Below, one piece after another: positions 18,792-27,697 of a stretch of DNA of 64,000 nt. Position 1 is the first letter of the stretch; each line of letters begins with the position of its first letter. The stretch covers positions 62,001 through 126,000 of the forward strand of contig NZ_QMEY01000016.1 of NCBI RefSeq assembly GCF_003315795.1, given 5' to 3'. This DNA comes from Spongiactinospora rosea (GTDB taxonomy: Bacteria; Actinomycetota; Actinomycetes; Streptosporangiales; Streptosporangiaceae). Under the pieces are notes generated by a model, which ran no database searches, was not told the DNA's origin, and worked only from the letters and a program-made list of their open reading frames with translations. The position numbers were made by a program, and so were the translations under genes.

Positions 18792-19285
18792 CGCGCGTCC
18801 TCCCGGTCCAGGCGGATCCCGACGACCTCGCGGGACACGCCGTCGATCTCGCGGTGGTACACGGCGGTCTCGGTGAAGCCGAACCTGCGGTGCAGCTCGC
18901 GTACCGCGGTGTTGGCGGCCAGCACCTCGCCGCGCAGGGTGAGCAGGCCGAGCGCGCCGAAGGCGTGGCCGAGCGCCGCCCGCTCGATGCCCACCCACGC
19001 GCGCAGCAGCGTGCCGTCCCGCTCCAGGCCCGCGATGTCCAGGTAGAAACCCCAGCTCGCCGCCCGGTCGAACCCGCCCAGCCCGCTGAAGGTCACCACC
19101 CCCTCGGGCGGGTCGTCGCCGTAGATCAGCACCCGGCGGGACGGGTCGCCGCGCACCCCGGCCCACCAGCGGGCGTGCTCGGCGGGCAGGATCTCGTGGG
19201 TGGTGAAGCTGGCCGCCCGCACCAGCGGGTGGTTGCGCCATCGGCGCACGGTCTCCAGGTCGCGCTCCTCGGCCGCTCTCAACAT
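18788..19285 (-). CDS. pseH: PseH: GNAT N-acetyltransferase for UDP-4-amino sugar
   Basis: A 165-residue GNAT enzyme: LRAAEERDLETVRRWRNHP at the N-terminus, the beta4 segment WGFYLDIAG and the acetyl-CoA region GIERAALGHAFGALGL, ending with ANTAVRELHRRFGFTE. It matches the PseH/RimJ-type enzymes that N-acetylate the 4-amino group after PseC. ATG 19285 follows GAGGTGA at 7 nt. In this locus it could accept a longer acyl donor from the ACP module, but no residue supports that directly. Confidence 0.9.
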   Translation of the reverse strand: MLRAAEERDLETVRRWRNHPLVRAASFTTHEILPAEHARWWAGVRGDPSRRVLIYGDDPPEGVVTFSGLGGFDRAASWGFYLDIAGLERDGTLLRAWVGIERAALGHAFGALGLLTLRGEVLAANTAVRELHRRFGFTETAVYHREIDGVSREVVGIRLDREDAR

Positions 19286-19428
19286 GTCTCGATCACCTCT
19301 CGCGATTACTTTGCTACAGAGCGTAGCGAGAACGGCTGGTGACGACCGGCAAAGGCTTGCGCAAAGTACGGGTCAGCGCCCGGTAGTGAGCGCGGCGACC
19401 AACGGCAGCCGGGGGCATCGTGGCTGCC

Positions 19429-21009
19429 ATGGAACCATTGCTCACTGTCATCGTGCCGTTCCACGACGTGGCGGACTATCTTGAGGAGTGCCTGGCGTCC
19501 CTGGCGGCCCAGACCCTGACCTCCATCGAGGTCGTCATGGTGGACGACGGCTCGCTCGACGGATGCGACGCGATCGCCAAGGGCTACGCGGCCCGGGATT
19601 CCCGGTTCACCCTCGTCCGCTGCGCCAACCAGGGGCCGGGCCCGGCGCGCAATCTCGGCATCGGCCTGGCCACCGGCAGGTACCTGGCGTTCGCCGACGC
19701 CGACGACGTCGTGCCCCCCGACGCCTACCGGGCGCTGGTGCACAGCCTGGAGGCCACCGGATCGGACATCGCCTGCGGCGGCGTGCGGCGGATCACCTCG
19801 GAGGGGGAGGTGCCCTCGCCGTTGCACTCCCGGTTGTTCCGGCGTATCCGGCAGCGCACCCATATCACCAGATATCAGGGCTTGATGAGGGACCGTACCG
19901 TCTGGAACAAGGTCTACCGCCGCTCGTTCTGGACCGAGCACGGCCTCGCGTTCCCCGCGGGGCTCTACGAGGACGCGCCCGTGGCCATCGCGGCGCACGT
20001 CCACGCCTCCCGGGTGGACCTGCTGCCCGACGTCGTCTACCTGTGGCGGGAGCGCGAGGAGGGCGGCGGCTCGATCACCCAGCGCCGCTCGGAGCCCGCC
20101 AACGTCGCCCAGCGCGTCGCCGCGCTGCACGCCGTCCAGGAGTTCCTGGACGAGCACGCGCCCGGCCTGCGCCCCGCGCTGGACGGCATGATCGCCACCT
20201 GGGACCTCGGCATCGTCGCCGCCGCCGTCACCGCCGCCGAGGACCCCGAGACGCGGGCCCGGCTGCTGGACCTGGCCGCGCCTTTCGCGGGCGGCCTGCG
20301 CGAGGAGGCGGTCCGGGAGCTGCCCGCCGTACGCCGGCTGGAGCTGCACCTGCTGCGCAACCGCATGGCGGACGAACTCGCCGAGGTACGCCGGGCCCGC
20401 CACGAGGGCCGCACCGCCCAGGCCCACGTCGTACGGCGGGGCCGCAGGACCTACCGCTGGTACGCCGCCTACCCCTACTTCGGCGACCGGGCCCGCAGGC
20501 TGCCGCCCGACGTCTTCGACGTGACCGACGAGATCGCGCTGCGGGCGCGCGTCGAACGCGCCGAATACCGCGACGGCCGGTTGCGGCTGGACGGGTTCGC
20601 GTACATCACGCCCGTCGAGGAGTCCCGCACCGACCTGCGGCTGTGGCTGGTGGAGATCGGCACCAAGACCCAGATCCCGATCGACTACGCCACCGAACCC
20701 GGCGGCCGGTTCTCCGCCGAGGTCAACCCGGCCGTGCTGGCCGAGGGCGAGGGCCCCTGGCGGCTGCACGTCGAGGTCGTGGTGCCCGGCGGCCTGCGGC
20801 GGCGCGGGCGGGTCCGCAAGGTCCGCCTGATGGCCAGGGACGGCGACCCGGACGCGCCGCTGGCGGTGGAGGAGAGCCGTCCGGCGGGTCCGTGCCGTAT
20901 CCGGAGAGTCCGCGCGCAAGCGGGGGAACCGGGGCAGGGCGGGGATGCCGGGGATGCTGCCCAAGAGGCCGGTAAAGACTCGGCCAGGACAGTTTCCCAA
21001 GGTGGCTAG
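19429..21009 (+). CDS. GT2 glycosyltransferase with C-terminal beta-rich domain
   Basis: A 526-residue paralogue of the protein at 10994. It has LLTVIVPFHDVADYLEEC, VMVDDGSLDG, and FADADD (DxD), then WREREEGGGSITQRRSEP. The C-terminal ~190 residues (from RTYRWYAAYPYFGDRARR) form the same non-catalytic domain as in the paralogue. ATG 19429 aligns with the paralogue start; GTG 19420 is an alternative. It is divergent from pseH and followed by the CDP-alcohol phosphotransferase 41 nt later, suggesting shared transcription. Likely adds a sugar to the wall polymer. Confidence 0.85.
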   Translation: MEPLLTVIVPFHDVADYLEECLASLAAQTLTSIEVVMVDDGSLDGCDAIAKGYAARDSRFTLVRCANQGPGPARNLGIGLATGRYLAFADADDVVPPDAYRALVHSLEATGSDIACGGVRRITSEGEVPSPLHSRLFRRIRQRTHITRYQGLMRDRTVWNKVYRRSFWTEHGLAFPAGLYEDAPVAIAAHVHASRVDLLPDVVYLWREREEGGGSITQRRSEPANVAQRVAALHAVQEFLDEHAPGLRPALDGMIATWDLGIVAAAVTAAEDPETRARLLDLAAPFAGGLREEAVRELPAVRRLELHLLRNRMADELAEVRRARHEGRTAQAHVVRRGRRTYRWYAAYPYFGDRARRLPPDVFDVTDEIALRARVERAEYRDGRLRLDGFAYITPVEESRTDLRLWLVEIGTKTQIPIDYATEPGGRFSAEVNPAVLAEGEGPWRLHVEVVVPGGLRRRGRVRKVRLMARDGDPDAPLAVEESRPAGPCRIRRVRAQAGEPGQGGDAGDAAQEAGKDSARTVSQGG

Positions 21010-21050
21010 GCAGCAGTGACGCAACGCCCGATCTCATCATGCTGTCTGTC

Positions 21051-22001
21051 ATGACGACGTACTCGCTCGCGGATGTGCGTGCCGCATGCAAGGCACGCGA
21101 CGCCTGGTGGACCGTGTTGTTGGTGGATCCGATCGCCTGCCGTCTGGTGCGCTGGGCGGCGGGCCGTACGTCGATCACACCGAACCAGGTGACCGGGCTC
21201 GCGTTCGTGCTCGGCGTCTGCGCCGCGATCTGCTTCAGCGTGGGGGAGTGGGGGTTCCTGGCCCTCGGCGCGCTCTGCTTCCACCTGGGGTTCATCGCCG
21301 ACTGCGTGGACGGCAAGCTGGCCCGGCTGAAGGGCAACGGCACGACGTTCGGGCTCTGGCTGGACTTCAGCCTGGACCAGGTCCGCCTGGTGATGTGCTC
21401 GTTCGCGCTGTCGTTCGGCCTCTACCGGCAGACCGGCAGGGTCGAGGCCGCCTACCTGGCGGCGGTGATCATCGCCTTCGACCTGTTCCGGTACCTCAAC
21501 GGGCCGCACATGGCCAAGGTCCGCAGGGCGATGCGGGAACGCCTGGTCGCCGCCATGACCGCCGCCGGGGACAGCGCCTCGGCGGAGAGGCTGGCGGAAA
21601 GGCAGGCGGAGGAGCCGGACGAGCCCGAGGAGTACGGCGTCGAACTGCGGCAACGGGCCAAGGAGGGGCTGCAGTCGGGGTTCCGGTCCCGGTTCCCCTG
21701 GTACCTGCGGGCCAGGGAGATGCTGCTGGCCCGCCGCATCCGCACCCACCTGTTCAGCGGGATCGAATACCAGATGGCGGTGTTCGTGGTGGGGCCGCTG
21801 CTCGGGCCGGGGGCGGTGCCGTACACGGTGGCGGTGGCCGGGGGCCTGCTGATGCTCTTCGAGAGCGCCCTGGTCTACAAGCTCTGGATGTCCACCCGCG
21901 ACTTCAAACGGACCATGCGCCGCCTGGCCGTCAAGGCCGAGAAGGCCGAACGCCGGGCGGCCCGCGAACAACGCCGGGTCGGCACGCCGTCCGTCGGCTG
22001 A
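21051..22001 (+). CDS. CDP-alcohol phosphatidyltransferase family protein
   Basis: A 316-residue membrane enzyme with an exact CDP-alcohol signature D-x2-DG-x2-AR-x8-G-x3-D-x3-D near residue 85 (DCVDGKLARLKGNGTTFG then LWLDFSLD). Hydrophobic helices flank it, and an internal charged insertion (EEPDEPEEYGVELRQRAKEG) sits between helices 4 and 5. It transfers an alcohol phosphate from a CDP donor to an acceptor in the membrane. Within a TagF-containing locus the product may be a polyprenyl- or lipid-linked alditol phosphate rather than a bulk phospholipid (inference). An ATG at 21039 is an alternative start; neither has a strong RBS. Confidence 0.88.
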   Translation: MTTYSLADVRAACKARDAWWTVLLVDPIACRLVRWAAGRTSITPNQVTGLAFVLGVCAAICFSVGEWGFLALGALCFHLGFIADCVDGKLARLKGNGTTFGLWLDFSLDQVRLVMCSFALSFGLYRQTGRVEAAYLAAVIIAFDLFRYLNGPHMAKVRRAMRERLVAAMTAAGDSASAERLAERQAEEPDEPEEYGVELRQRAKEGLQSGFRSRFPWYLRAREMLLARRIRTHLFSGIEYQMAVFVVGPLLGPGAVPYTVAVAGGLLMLFESALVYKLWMSTRDFKRTMRRLAVKAEKAERRAAREQRRVGTPSVG

Positions 22002-22045
22002 GCCGATCCAGGTTCCACAGTTCTTCACACGGGGGATTCACTTCG

Positions 22046-23107
22046 ATGCAGCCACAGCCCGCCCGGCCGGACCGGCCGATCTTCATCATCGGCTGCCCGC
22101 GCTCGGGCACCACGATGCTCCAGCTCATGATGCACTCGCACGCCAACATCGCGATCCCGCCGGAGACGCGGTTCATGATGGCCGCCTACCACCGCAGGCT
22201 CTCCTTCGGCGACCTGCGCGACCCCGGCCAGCGGCGCAAGCTCGCCGACTGGGTCGTCAGCCGCCGTCAGACCCGTTTCTACGAACTCGGGCTCGACGGC
22301 GAGGAGGTGACCAGGCAGATCGTGGACGGCCCCGGTACGCTCGGTTCCGCGCTCGGCATCGTGCTGCGCGCCTACGCCGGCCGGTTCGGCAAGCCCCGGT
22401 GGGGCGACAAGCGCCCGTCCTACTTCCAGAACATCGAGGTGCTGCTGCGGCTGTTCCCCGACGCCCAGTTCGTCCACCTGATCAGGGACGGCCGTGACTG
22501 CGTGGCCTCGCTGAAGGAGATGCCCTGGTACAAGGGGAACGTCTACAGCGCGATGTCCGGCTGGGCCGAGGCGATCGACTTCGCCAGGCACGGCGCGCAC
22601 CGGATGCCGCAGGGCAGCTACTACGAGCTGCAGTACGAGCACCTCATCGAGGACCCGGCGACCGAGCTTGCGGGCGTGTGCGAGTTCGTCGGCGAGGACT
22701 TCGACCCGGCGATGTGCCGGCCGCACCTGATGGCCGACGTGGCGGTGCCGGAGCGCAAGACCTGGCACTCGCGCACCCACGGCGAGGTCACCACCTCGCG
22801 TTCGGGAAGCTGGCGGCACCGGCTGGAGCCGTGGGAGATCTCGCTGTGCGAGACGGTGCTGGCCGACCGCCTCACCGCGTACGGGTATGAGCTGTCCGGG
22901 GCGGAGAAGGCGTCGATGGGACGGCTCGCCGCTTATGAGCGGGTGGCCGCGCGGCGCAAGCTGTCCCGGATGAAGAAGAAGACCTTCGACCGGTTCGTCC
23001 GGATGCGCGAGCCGAACCCGATCGGCGCGCAGCTCACCACCGGGCAGCTCGCCCTGGCCGGACTGCCCAGGCAGCGCACCGGCTCGCCGGAGCTGGCCGC
23101 CAAATAG
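22046..23107 (+). CDS. PAPS-dependent sulfotransferase
   Basis: A 353-residue protein of the Sulfotransfer_3 type. The PAPS 5'-phosphosulfate loop is FIIGCPRSGTTMLQLMM near residue 12 and the 3'-phosphate site is HLIRDGRDCVASL near residue 150. The C-terminal third is basic (RMKKKTFDRFVRM). It would sulfate a hydroxyl on a glycan or lipid intermediate of this locus. ATG 22046 lies 9 nt after the ACACGGGGGA element shared with pseB and pseF, which suggests common leader structure. Confidence 0.9.
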   Translation: MQPQPARPDRPIFIIGCPRSGTTMLQLMMHSHANIAIPPETRFMMAAYHRRLSFGDLRDPGQRRKLADWVVSRRQTRFYELGLDGEEVTRQIVDGPGTLGSALGIVLRAYAGRFGKPRWGDKRPSYFQNIEVLLRLFPDAQFVHLIRDGRDCVASLKEMPWYKGNVYSAMSGWAEAIDFARHGAHRMPQGSYYELQYEHLIEDPATELAGVCEFVGEDFDPAMCRPHLMADVAVPERKTWHSRTHGEVTTSRSGSWRHRLEPWEISLCETVLADRLTAYGYELSGAEKASMGRLAAYERVAARRKLSRMKKKTFDRFVRMREPNPIGAQLTTGQLALAGLPRQRTGSPELAAK

Positions 23108-23163
23108 ACGTCCTTGTCCCCGGCGCGACATTGGGGGAACGCCGGGGGCCGGCATGGGCCGTG

Positions 23164-23220
23164 GGTTCAACGGGCTCAACAGGCTCAACGGGCTCAACAG
23201 GTTCAACGGGCTCAGCGGGC
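23164..23220. repeat. Tandem 9-bp repeat array spanning the GT4 stop codon
   Basis: Six near-identical copies of a 9-mer (TTCAACGGG / CTCAACAGG variants) run without interruption. The GT4 gene on the minus strand stops at 23214-23212, inside the last unit. All three frames stay open through the array, so slippage could extend or alter the protein end. Confidence 0.9.
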
Positions 23221-24300
23221 GAGATGCGCGAGCAGCGCCTCCCATCCGTCGAGCACCTGGTCCAGCCGGAAGGACTCCGCGTGGGCGCGGGCGGCGGCAC
23301 CCAGCCGCCGCCGCTCGCCCGCCGACCCCATCAGGTCCGCCAGCGCGGCGGCGAACGCCGCCACGTCCCCCGGCGGCACCAGCATTCCCGTACGGCCGGA
23401 CGCCACCAGCGACCGCATCCCGCCCGACACGTCGAACGCCACCGCCGGCACCCCGAACGCCGCCGCCTCCGCCACCGCCAGCGGAGCCCCCTCATGCTCG
23501 CTGGCCAGCCCGAGGACCGACCCGTTCAGGTACTCCACGGCCATCCGCCGGGGCGAGACCCGCCCCCGGAACACCACCCGCCCGGCCACCCCGGCCGCCT
23601 TCGCGTGCTCGCGCAGCCGGGGCAGTTCCTCGCCCTCCCCGATCAGGTGCAGCTCCCACGGCTCGGGCACCCGCTCGCAGGCCGCCGCGAACGCCGAGAT
23701 CAGCCGGTCGAACCGCTTGACCCCCGCCAGCCGCCCCACGCCGAGCACGCGGCGCGCGGACAGCTCCGCCGTACGGCCCGGCCAGCCCGGCAGCGGGTTG
23801 GCGAGCGCCCAGGTGTTGGGCAGCATGGCGTGTTCGGCGAACAGCCCCGCGTCGTCCTCGCTGAGGAACACCGCCTGCTCCAGCCGCCACCAGTCGCGCC
23901 GCACCGAACCGAGGTGCCAGGTGCCCCTGGCGTGCTCGAACGAGCCGTGATAGTGCCCGATGCCCGACAAGTCGGGCGGCAGCAGCGAAAGCAGCCTGCT
24001 CACCACGGCCGGTGAGGTCATCACGACGTGCCCCGGCCCGATCCGCTGGAACAGCGCCCGCAGCCGCCGGTCGGCCAGGCGGCGCGCGACCCGCCCCACC
24101 GGCCCCGCCGTCGTCCGGTGGATCACGTGCCGCCGGTAGCGGGGCCGCTCGACGTACCGGAACGGGCGGCGCGCCCGGTGCAGGCCGATCACGTGCACCT
24201 CGTGCCCGCGTCCGGCCAGCCCCTGCGCCACCGTGTGCGTGACCCGCTGGACGCCGCCGAGCGTGTCGGCGTCCAGGCAGGCGAACACCAGCGCGCTCAC
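23212..24300 (-). CDS. GT4 family glycosyltransferase
   Basis: A 362-residue GT-B enzyme: ACLDADTLGGVQRVTHTVAQGL with the N-terminal glycine loop, RRVLGVGRLAGVKRFDRLI in the hinge, and the C-terminal donor-site SEHEGAPLAVAEAAAFGVPAVAFDVSGG with the EX7E-type glutamates. It probably adds a hexose during wall polymer assembly. GTG 24300 overlaps the stop of the TagF-like gene (GTGA), so it is co-expressed with the polymerase. The end of the gene lies inside a 9-bp tandem repeat. Confidence 0.9.
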   Translation of the reverse strand: MSALVFACLDADTLGGVQRVTHTVAQGLAGRGHEVHVIGLHRARRPFRYVERPRYRRHVIHRTTAGPVGRVARRLADRRLRALFQRIGPGHVVMTSPAVVSRLLSLLPPDLSGIGHYHGSFEHARGTWHLGSVRRDWWRLEQAVFLSEDDAGLFAEHAMLPNTWALANPLPGWPGRTAELSARRVLGVGRLAGVKRFDRLISAFAAACERVPEPWELHLIGEGEELPRLREHAKAAGVAGRVVFRGRVSPRRMAVEYLNGSVLGLASEHEGAPLAVAEAAAFGVPAVAFDVSGGMRSLVASGRTGMLVPPGDVAAFAAALADLMGSAGERRRLGAAARAHAESFRLDQVLDGWEALLAHLAR

Positions 24301-27053
24301 CGCGCCACCGGCGCCCTGACCCTGCTGCCCGCCCTGCCTGTTCTGGGCGCGCGGCGCGGTCCGAAGAAGGCGTCCACCACCCGCGCCGCCGCCTCGCCGC
24401 GCTCGTCCGCGCACCACGTCTCGCGGAACGCGGCGTACTTCGCGGCGAACGCCGCCGTCAGCCCGTCCAGCTCCCGCACCGCCGCCACCAGCTCCTCCGT
24501 GGTGGTCACGCACGGGCCGGGCGCGATGGCGGGCAGGTCGTAGCGCGAGCCGCGCCCCGCCGCCCGGTACTCCGCCCAGTCGTCGATCAGGAAGATCATC
24601 GGCTTGCCGGTCACCGCGTAGTCGCACATCAACGAGGAATAGTCGGTGATCAGCGCGTCGGAGGCCAGCATCAGATCGTTGACCTCCGGGTAGGAACCCG
24701 CCGGTCGCACGAAGTGCCGGAGGTGCTGGGGCACCGCGAACCGCTCCACCGGGTGCGTGCGCAGCACCAGCACCCATTCGGCGGCCAGCGCCTCGGCCAG
24801 CTCGCCCAGGTCGGCCCGGACGCTCGCGCCCGAGTACTCGGCATGGTCGCGGTAGGTCGGGGCGTAGAGCAGAATGCGCCGGTCGTCCGGTATCTCCAGG
24901 CGGTCGCGTACCCGCCGGGCGGCGCCGGGGTCGCCGTGCGCGAGTACGTCGCAGCGCGGCGAGCCGTACCGCAGCACCGGCCCCGCGTACCGGTTGGACG
25001 GCAGGAACGTGCGCTCGAACTCCGCCCCCGGCGACACCAGCGCGTCCCACCGGGCCACCGCCGCCGCCCACTGCGTGCGCGGGCCGTCGAAGTCGCCGCG
25101 CAGGTCGGGCGCGTTGTAGCCGATCGTCTTGATGCCCTGGCCGTGCCAGGTCTGCAGGTAGCGGGTGCCGCGCGGCTTGGGATAGTCGAGCGGGAAGCCG
25201 TGGCTGTCCACCCAGTAGGCGGCGCGGGCGAGGGTCCAGACGTAGCGCCAGCTCATCCGGCGTACGAGGGCCGCGTCCTTGGGGAAGTCGGCCCGCCGCC
25301 GCGCCACCGACCACACCGCCGTGATCGGCAGCCTGCGTCTGCGCAGCTCCTCGTAGATGTAGCGGGGATTGCCGGTGTAGCCCTTGCCGACGTCCGCCTC
25401 GAAGATCGCCAGGTCGGCGCGGCGCGGCACGACGCGGATCAGGCCCTTGTAGACGCGCAGCTTCAGGCGGGGGTCACCGGCCCTGCGGATCGCCCGCCGG
25501 GCCACCCGGGCGAGCCTCGGCACCTGCTTGCGCAGACCCTCGCGCCGCCAGCGCACGCGCAGCACGGCGGCGTGACCCTCCGGGCGCAGCGTGACCGTAT
25601 GTCCCGGGACGCGAACCTGGATGGCCAGGGCGGTGGGATCGACGAGCAGCGGGTCGGTGGTCCTGCGGCCGTCCGGACGGGTGATCGCGATCTGGGGGGC
25701 GTGCGATCCGTCGTGGCCTGTGAGGGGCGTTTTCACGGTTCTGGCCAGGTCGATGGTGACCTCGGAGAGGTAGCCGCCGTCGTCCTGGGGGACGGGGGCT
25801 AGGCGTACGGCGCCGGAGCGCAGGCGCAGTTCGGCCCGCCAGGCCGGGGTGGCGTCGAGCACGCCGAAGGGGTCGTAGGTCCTGATCGCCAGGGTGACGC
25901 GGGTGCCGTGGGCGGACAGTTCGGTGACCTCGTGGCGCAGGCGACTCGCGGTGAACGGCAGCTCGGCCATCCGCATGCAGGTGATGTCGAGCGCCGGGTC
26001 CGGGGTCGTGCCCCAGTACGTGCGGCCGTCCTTCCGCACGGCATGGCGGGGCGCGGCCCGGGGCCCGCTCAGCGAACGGGCCGCGACCTCCAGTTCCTCG
26101 GTCCGGTCGGTGACGATCAGGCGGCAGCACACCCGGGTGAGCGGATCTACGGTCGCGTAGACGTCGGGCTTGATCTCGCTCAGGTACGGCCGGACCACGG
26201 ACGCGAACTCCTTCACCCACACCCGGTCGCGGGAGGGCAGCGGGTTCAGGTAGACGCGGATGTCCTGGCGCAGGAAACGGCGCTGGCGTTCCGGGATCAG
26301 GTCGGTGAAGCCGTTGGCCCGTAGGATCACGTCACAGGCCCAGGCGGCGCGGACCCGCTGGCGTACGTTGTCCATCTGCTTGAGCCGCTGCGAGATCGAC
26401 TTCTCGGCGCCGGGGCGGTCGGGGGCGCGGCGCCAGTCGTACACGATCCACGGCACGACGGCGAACCGGCGGGTCACGCAGAACAGGCGCGCGGTGAAGA
26501 TGTGGTCCTCGAAGTGGATGCGCTCCTCGAAGCGCAGGTCATGCTCCCTGAGGAAGGCGGTGCGGTAGAGCTTGTTGGTCGCGAACGTGTCGAGGAACAT
26601 CTCCGGGTCGCGTCGGATGCCCTCGACGACGCGGCGGCGGTAGAGGTCGGGGAAGTAGCGCTGGGGCTTGCGCTTCCACTCGTAGACGCGCTGGATCTGG
26701 CCGGTCACGAAGTCGGCCTGGGTGCGCTCGATCTCGGTGATCAGGCTTTTGCAGGTGTGGCGGGGGAGGGTGTCGTCGCTGTCCAGGAACATGATGTAGG
26801 GGGAGGCGGCGAGGGCCATGCCGGTGTTCCGGGGGGCGCCGCAGCCGCCGCTGTTGCGGGGGCGCCGGACGAATCGGACGCGAGGGTCCTGGGCGCATAG
26901 GTCGGCGGCGACCCGGGGGGTCTCGTCGGTACTGGCATCATCCACGATGATCACTTCGACGCCGTGCAACGTCTGGTCCAACACGGAACGCACCGCCCTT
27001 GGCAACCGCCCCGCATCGTTGTACGTGATGACGACCACAGTGCAGTCGGGCAT
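24297..27053 (-). CDS. Bifunctional GT2 / TagF-like polyol-phosphate polymerase
   Basis: A 918-residue protein. Residues ~1-270 are a GT-A domain (VVVITYNDAGRLPRAV, IVDDASTDETP, FLDSDDTLP). A beta-rich linker follows to ~540. The C-terminal ~350 residues are a CDP-glycerol glycerophosphotransferase domain: YLQTWHGQGIKTIGYN (catalytic His), YAPTYRDH, LRTHPVERF and DALITDYSSLMCDYA, as in TagB/TagF. It would build or link a glycerol- or ribitol-phosphate chain interrupted by sugars. This is the strongest evidence that the whole locus makes a teichoic-type wall polymer. ATG 27053 follows AGGGGG at 5-6 nt. Confidence 0.9.
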   Translation of the reverse strand: MPDCTVVVITYNDAGRLPRAVRSVLDQTLHGVEVIIVDDASTDETPRVAADLCAQDPRVRFVRRPRNSGGCGAPRNTGMALAASPYIMFLDSDDTLPRHTCKSLITEIERTQADFVTGQIQRVYEWKRKPQRYFPDLYRRRVVEGIRRDPEMFLDTFATNKLYRTAFLREHDLRFEERIHFEDHIFTARLFCVTRRFAVVPWIVYDWRRAPDRPGAEKSISQRLKQMDNVRQRVRAAWACDVILRANGFTDLIPERQRRFLRQDIRVYLNPLPSRDRVWVKEFASVVRPYLSEIKPDVYATVDPLTRVCCRLIVTDRTEELEVAARSLSGPRAAPRHAVRKDGRTYWGTTPDPALDITCMRMAELPFTASRLRHEVTELSAHGTRVTLAIRTYDPFGVLDATPAWRAELRLRSGAVRLAPVPQDDGGYLSEVTIDLARTVKTPLTGHDGSHAPQIAITRPDGRRTTDPLLVDPTALAIQVRVPGHTVTLRPEGHAAVLRVRWRREGLRKQVPRLARVARRAIRRAGDPRLKLRVYKGLIRVVPRRADLAIFEADVGKGYTGNPRYIYEELRRRRLPITAVWSVARRRADFPKDAALVRRMSWRYVWTLARAAYWVDSHGFPLDYPKPRGTRYLQTWHGQGIKTIGYNAPDLRGDFDGPRTQWAAAVARWDALVSPGAEFERTFLPSNRYAGPVLRYGSPRCDVLAHGDPGAARRVRDRLEIPDDRRILLYAPTYRDHAEYSGASVRADLGELAEALAAEWVLVLRTHPVERFAVPQHLRHFVRPAGSYPEVNDLMLASDALITDYSSLMCDYAVTGKPMIFLIDDWAEYRAAGRGSRYDLPAIAPGPCVTTTEELVAAVRELDGLTAAFAAKYAAFRETWCADERGEAAARVVDAFFGPRRAPRTGRAGSRVRAPVAR

Positions 27054-27152
27054 GCGACCCCCCTTTAGTCCCTATTGCGACTGTAAGTGGGGGATTGTCC
27101 GATCAACGGGACGCATGACCGTTTCTTTGACCGATACTTCCCCACCTTCGGC

Positions 27153-27262
27153 GCGGGCGGCGCGTTCCCGCGCGTTGCCGCGCGCCCAAAGGCCCTAAAG
27201 GCATGGCCCTCGCTGCCGCTCGGACGGTCGGGCTTCGCCCGACGCCGGGGCTGATCATGTGC
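27153..27262 (+). repeat. Imperfect direct repeat, copy 1
   Basis: Shares with 27424-27516 the order GCGGGCGGCGCG, the exact core GGCCCTAAAGGC (27191-27202), GGCCCTCGCTG and CGCTCGGACG, then a GGGGC...TGTG end. A 7-bp hairpin GTCGGGC-TTC-GCCCGAC lies at 27227-27243 in this copy only. Confidence 0.8.
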
Positions 27263-27423
27263 CGTATGCTCCGGCCCTGTTTCCTGTACGGCAGGGCCCC
27301 TGGTCCGCCGCAGTCCGTGCCCCTTCCGCTGCGGTGCCCGGCTCTCCCAGGGCGTGCCCTTGCCCGCCGTCCCGGCACCGACTCCAGAACTCTCCGCCGG
27401 CCGTACCCCGATCCCCGCCTCCG

Positions 27424-27516
27424 GCGGGCGGCGCGCTCCCACGCGCCCGTAGGCCCTAAAGGCGCGGCCCTCGCTGTCGCTCGGACGATCTCACTCACGT
27501 CGGGGCACATCGTGTG
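27424..27516 (+). repeat. Imperfect direct repeat, copy 2
   Basis: Second copy of the repeat at 27153-27262, with the core GGCCCTAAAGGC at 27452-27463 and a ~10-nt deletion relative to copy 1. Confidence 0.8.
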
Positions 27517-27697
27517 CAGCAACTTGCAGGGAGATAGAAAGGTCATCACTGTATGGATCAAAGAACCCTGGCTGAGCATAGAAAGATCGCCCGGACCGGG
27601 GCGCGTGGATCTCTTGAAGGCCAACGCCGTACCGCGGGCATTTGAGTCGCCAGGTATGAACAGGTCGCGAGTTTATGTGGCTGGCAATTCAAATAGC

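Larger units (their letters stand above)
27054..27697. other. 644-nt intergenic junction region
   Basis: No convincing gene. The first 450 nt are GC-rich and carry two copies of a ~100-bp imperfect direct repeat; the last ~200 nt are clearly lower in GC. A 215-codon open frame on the plus strand (27203-27850) uses this region but has no family features and unnatural codon use. The stretch separates the wall locus from the deazaguanine-type operon and may be an insertion junction. Confidence 0.6.

Noticed and set aside
23164-23220. CRISPR-like array
   Set aside because: Units are 9 bp with no spacers and no cas genes nearby; a simple tandem repeat.
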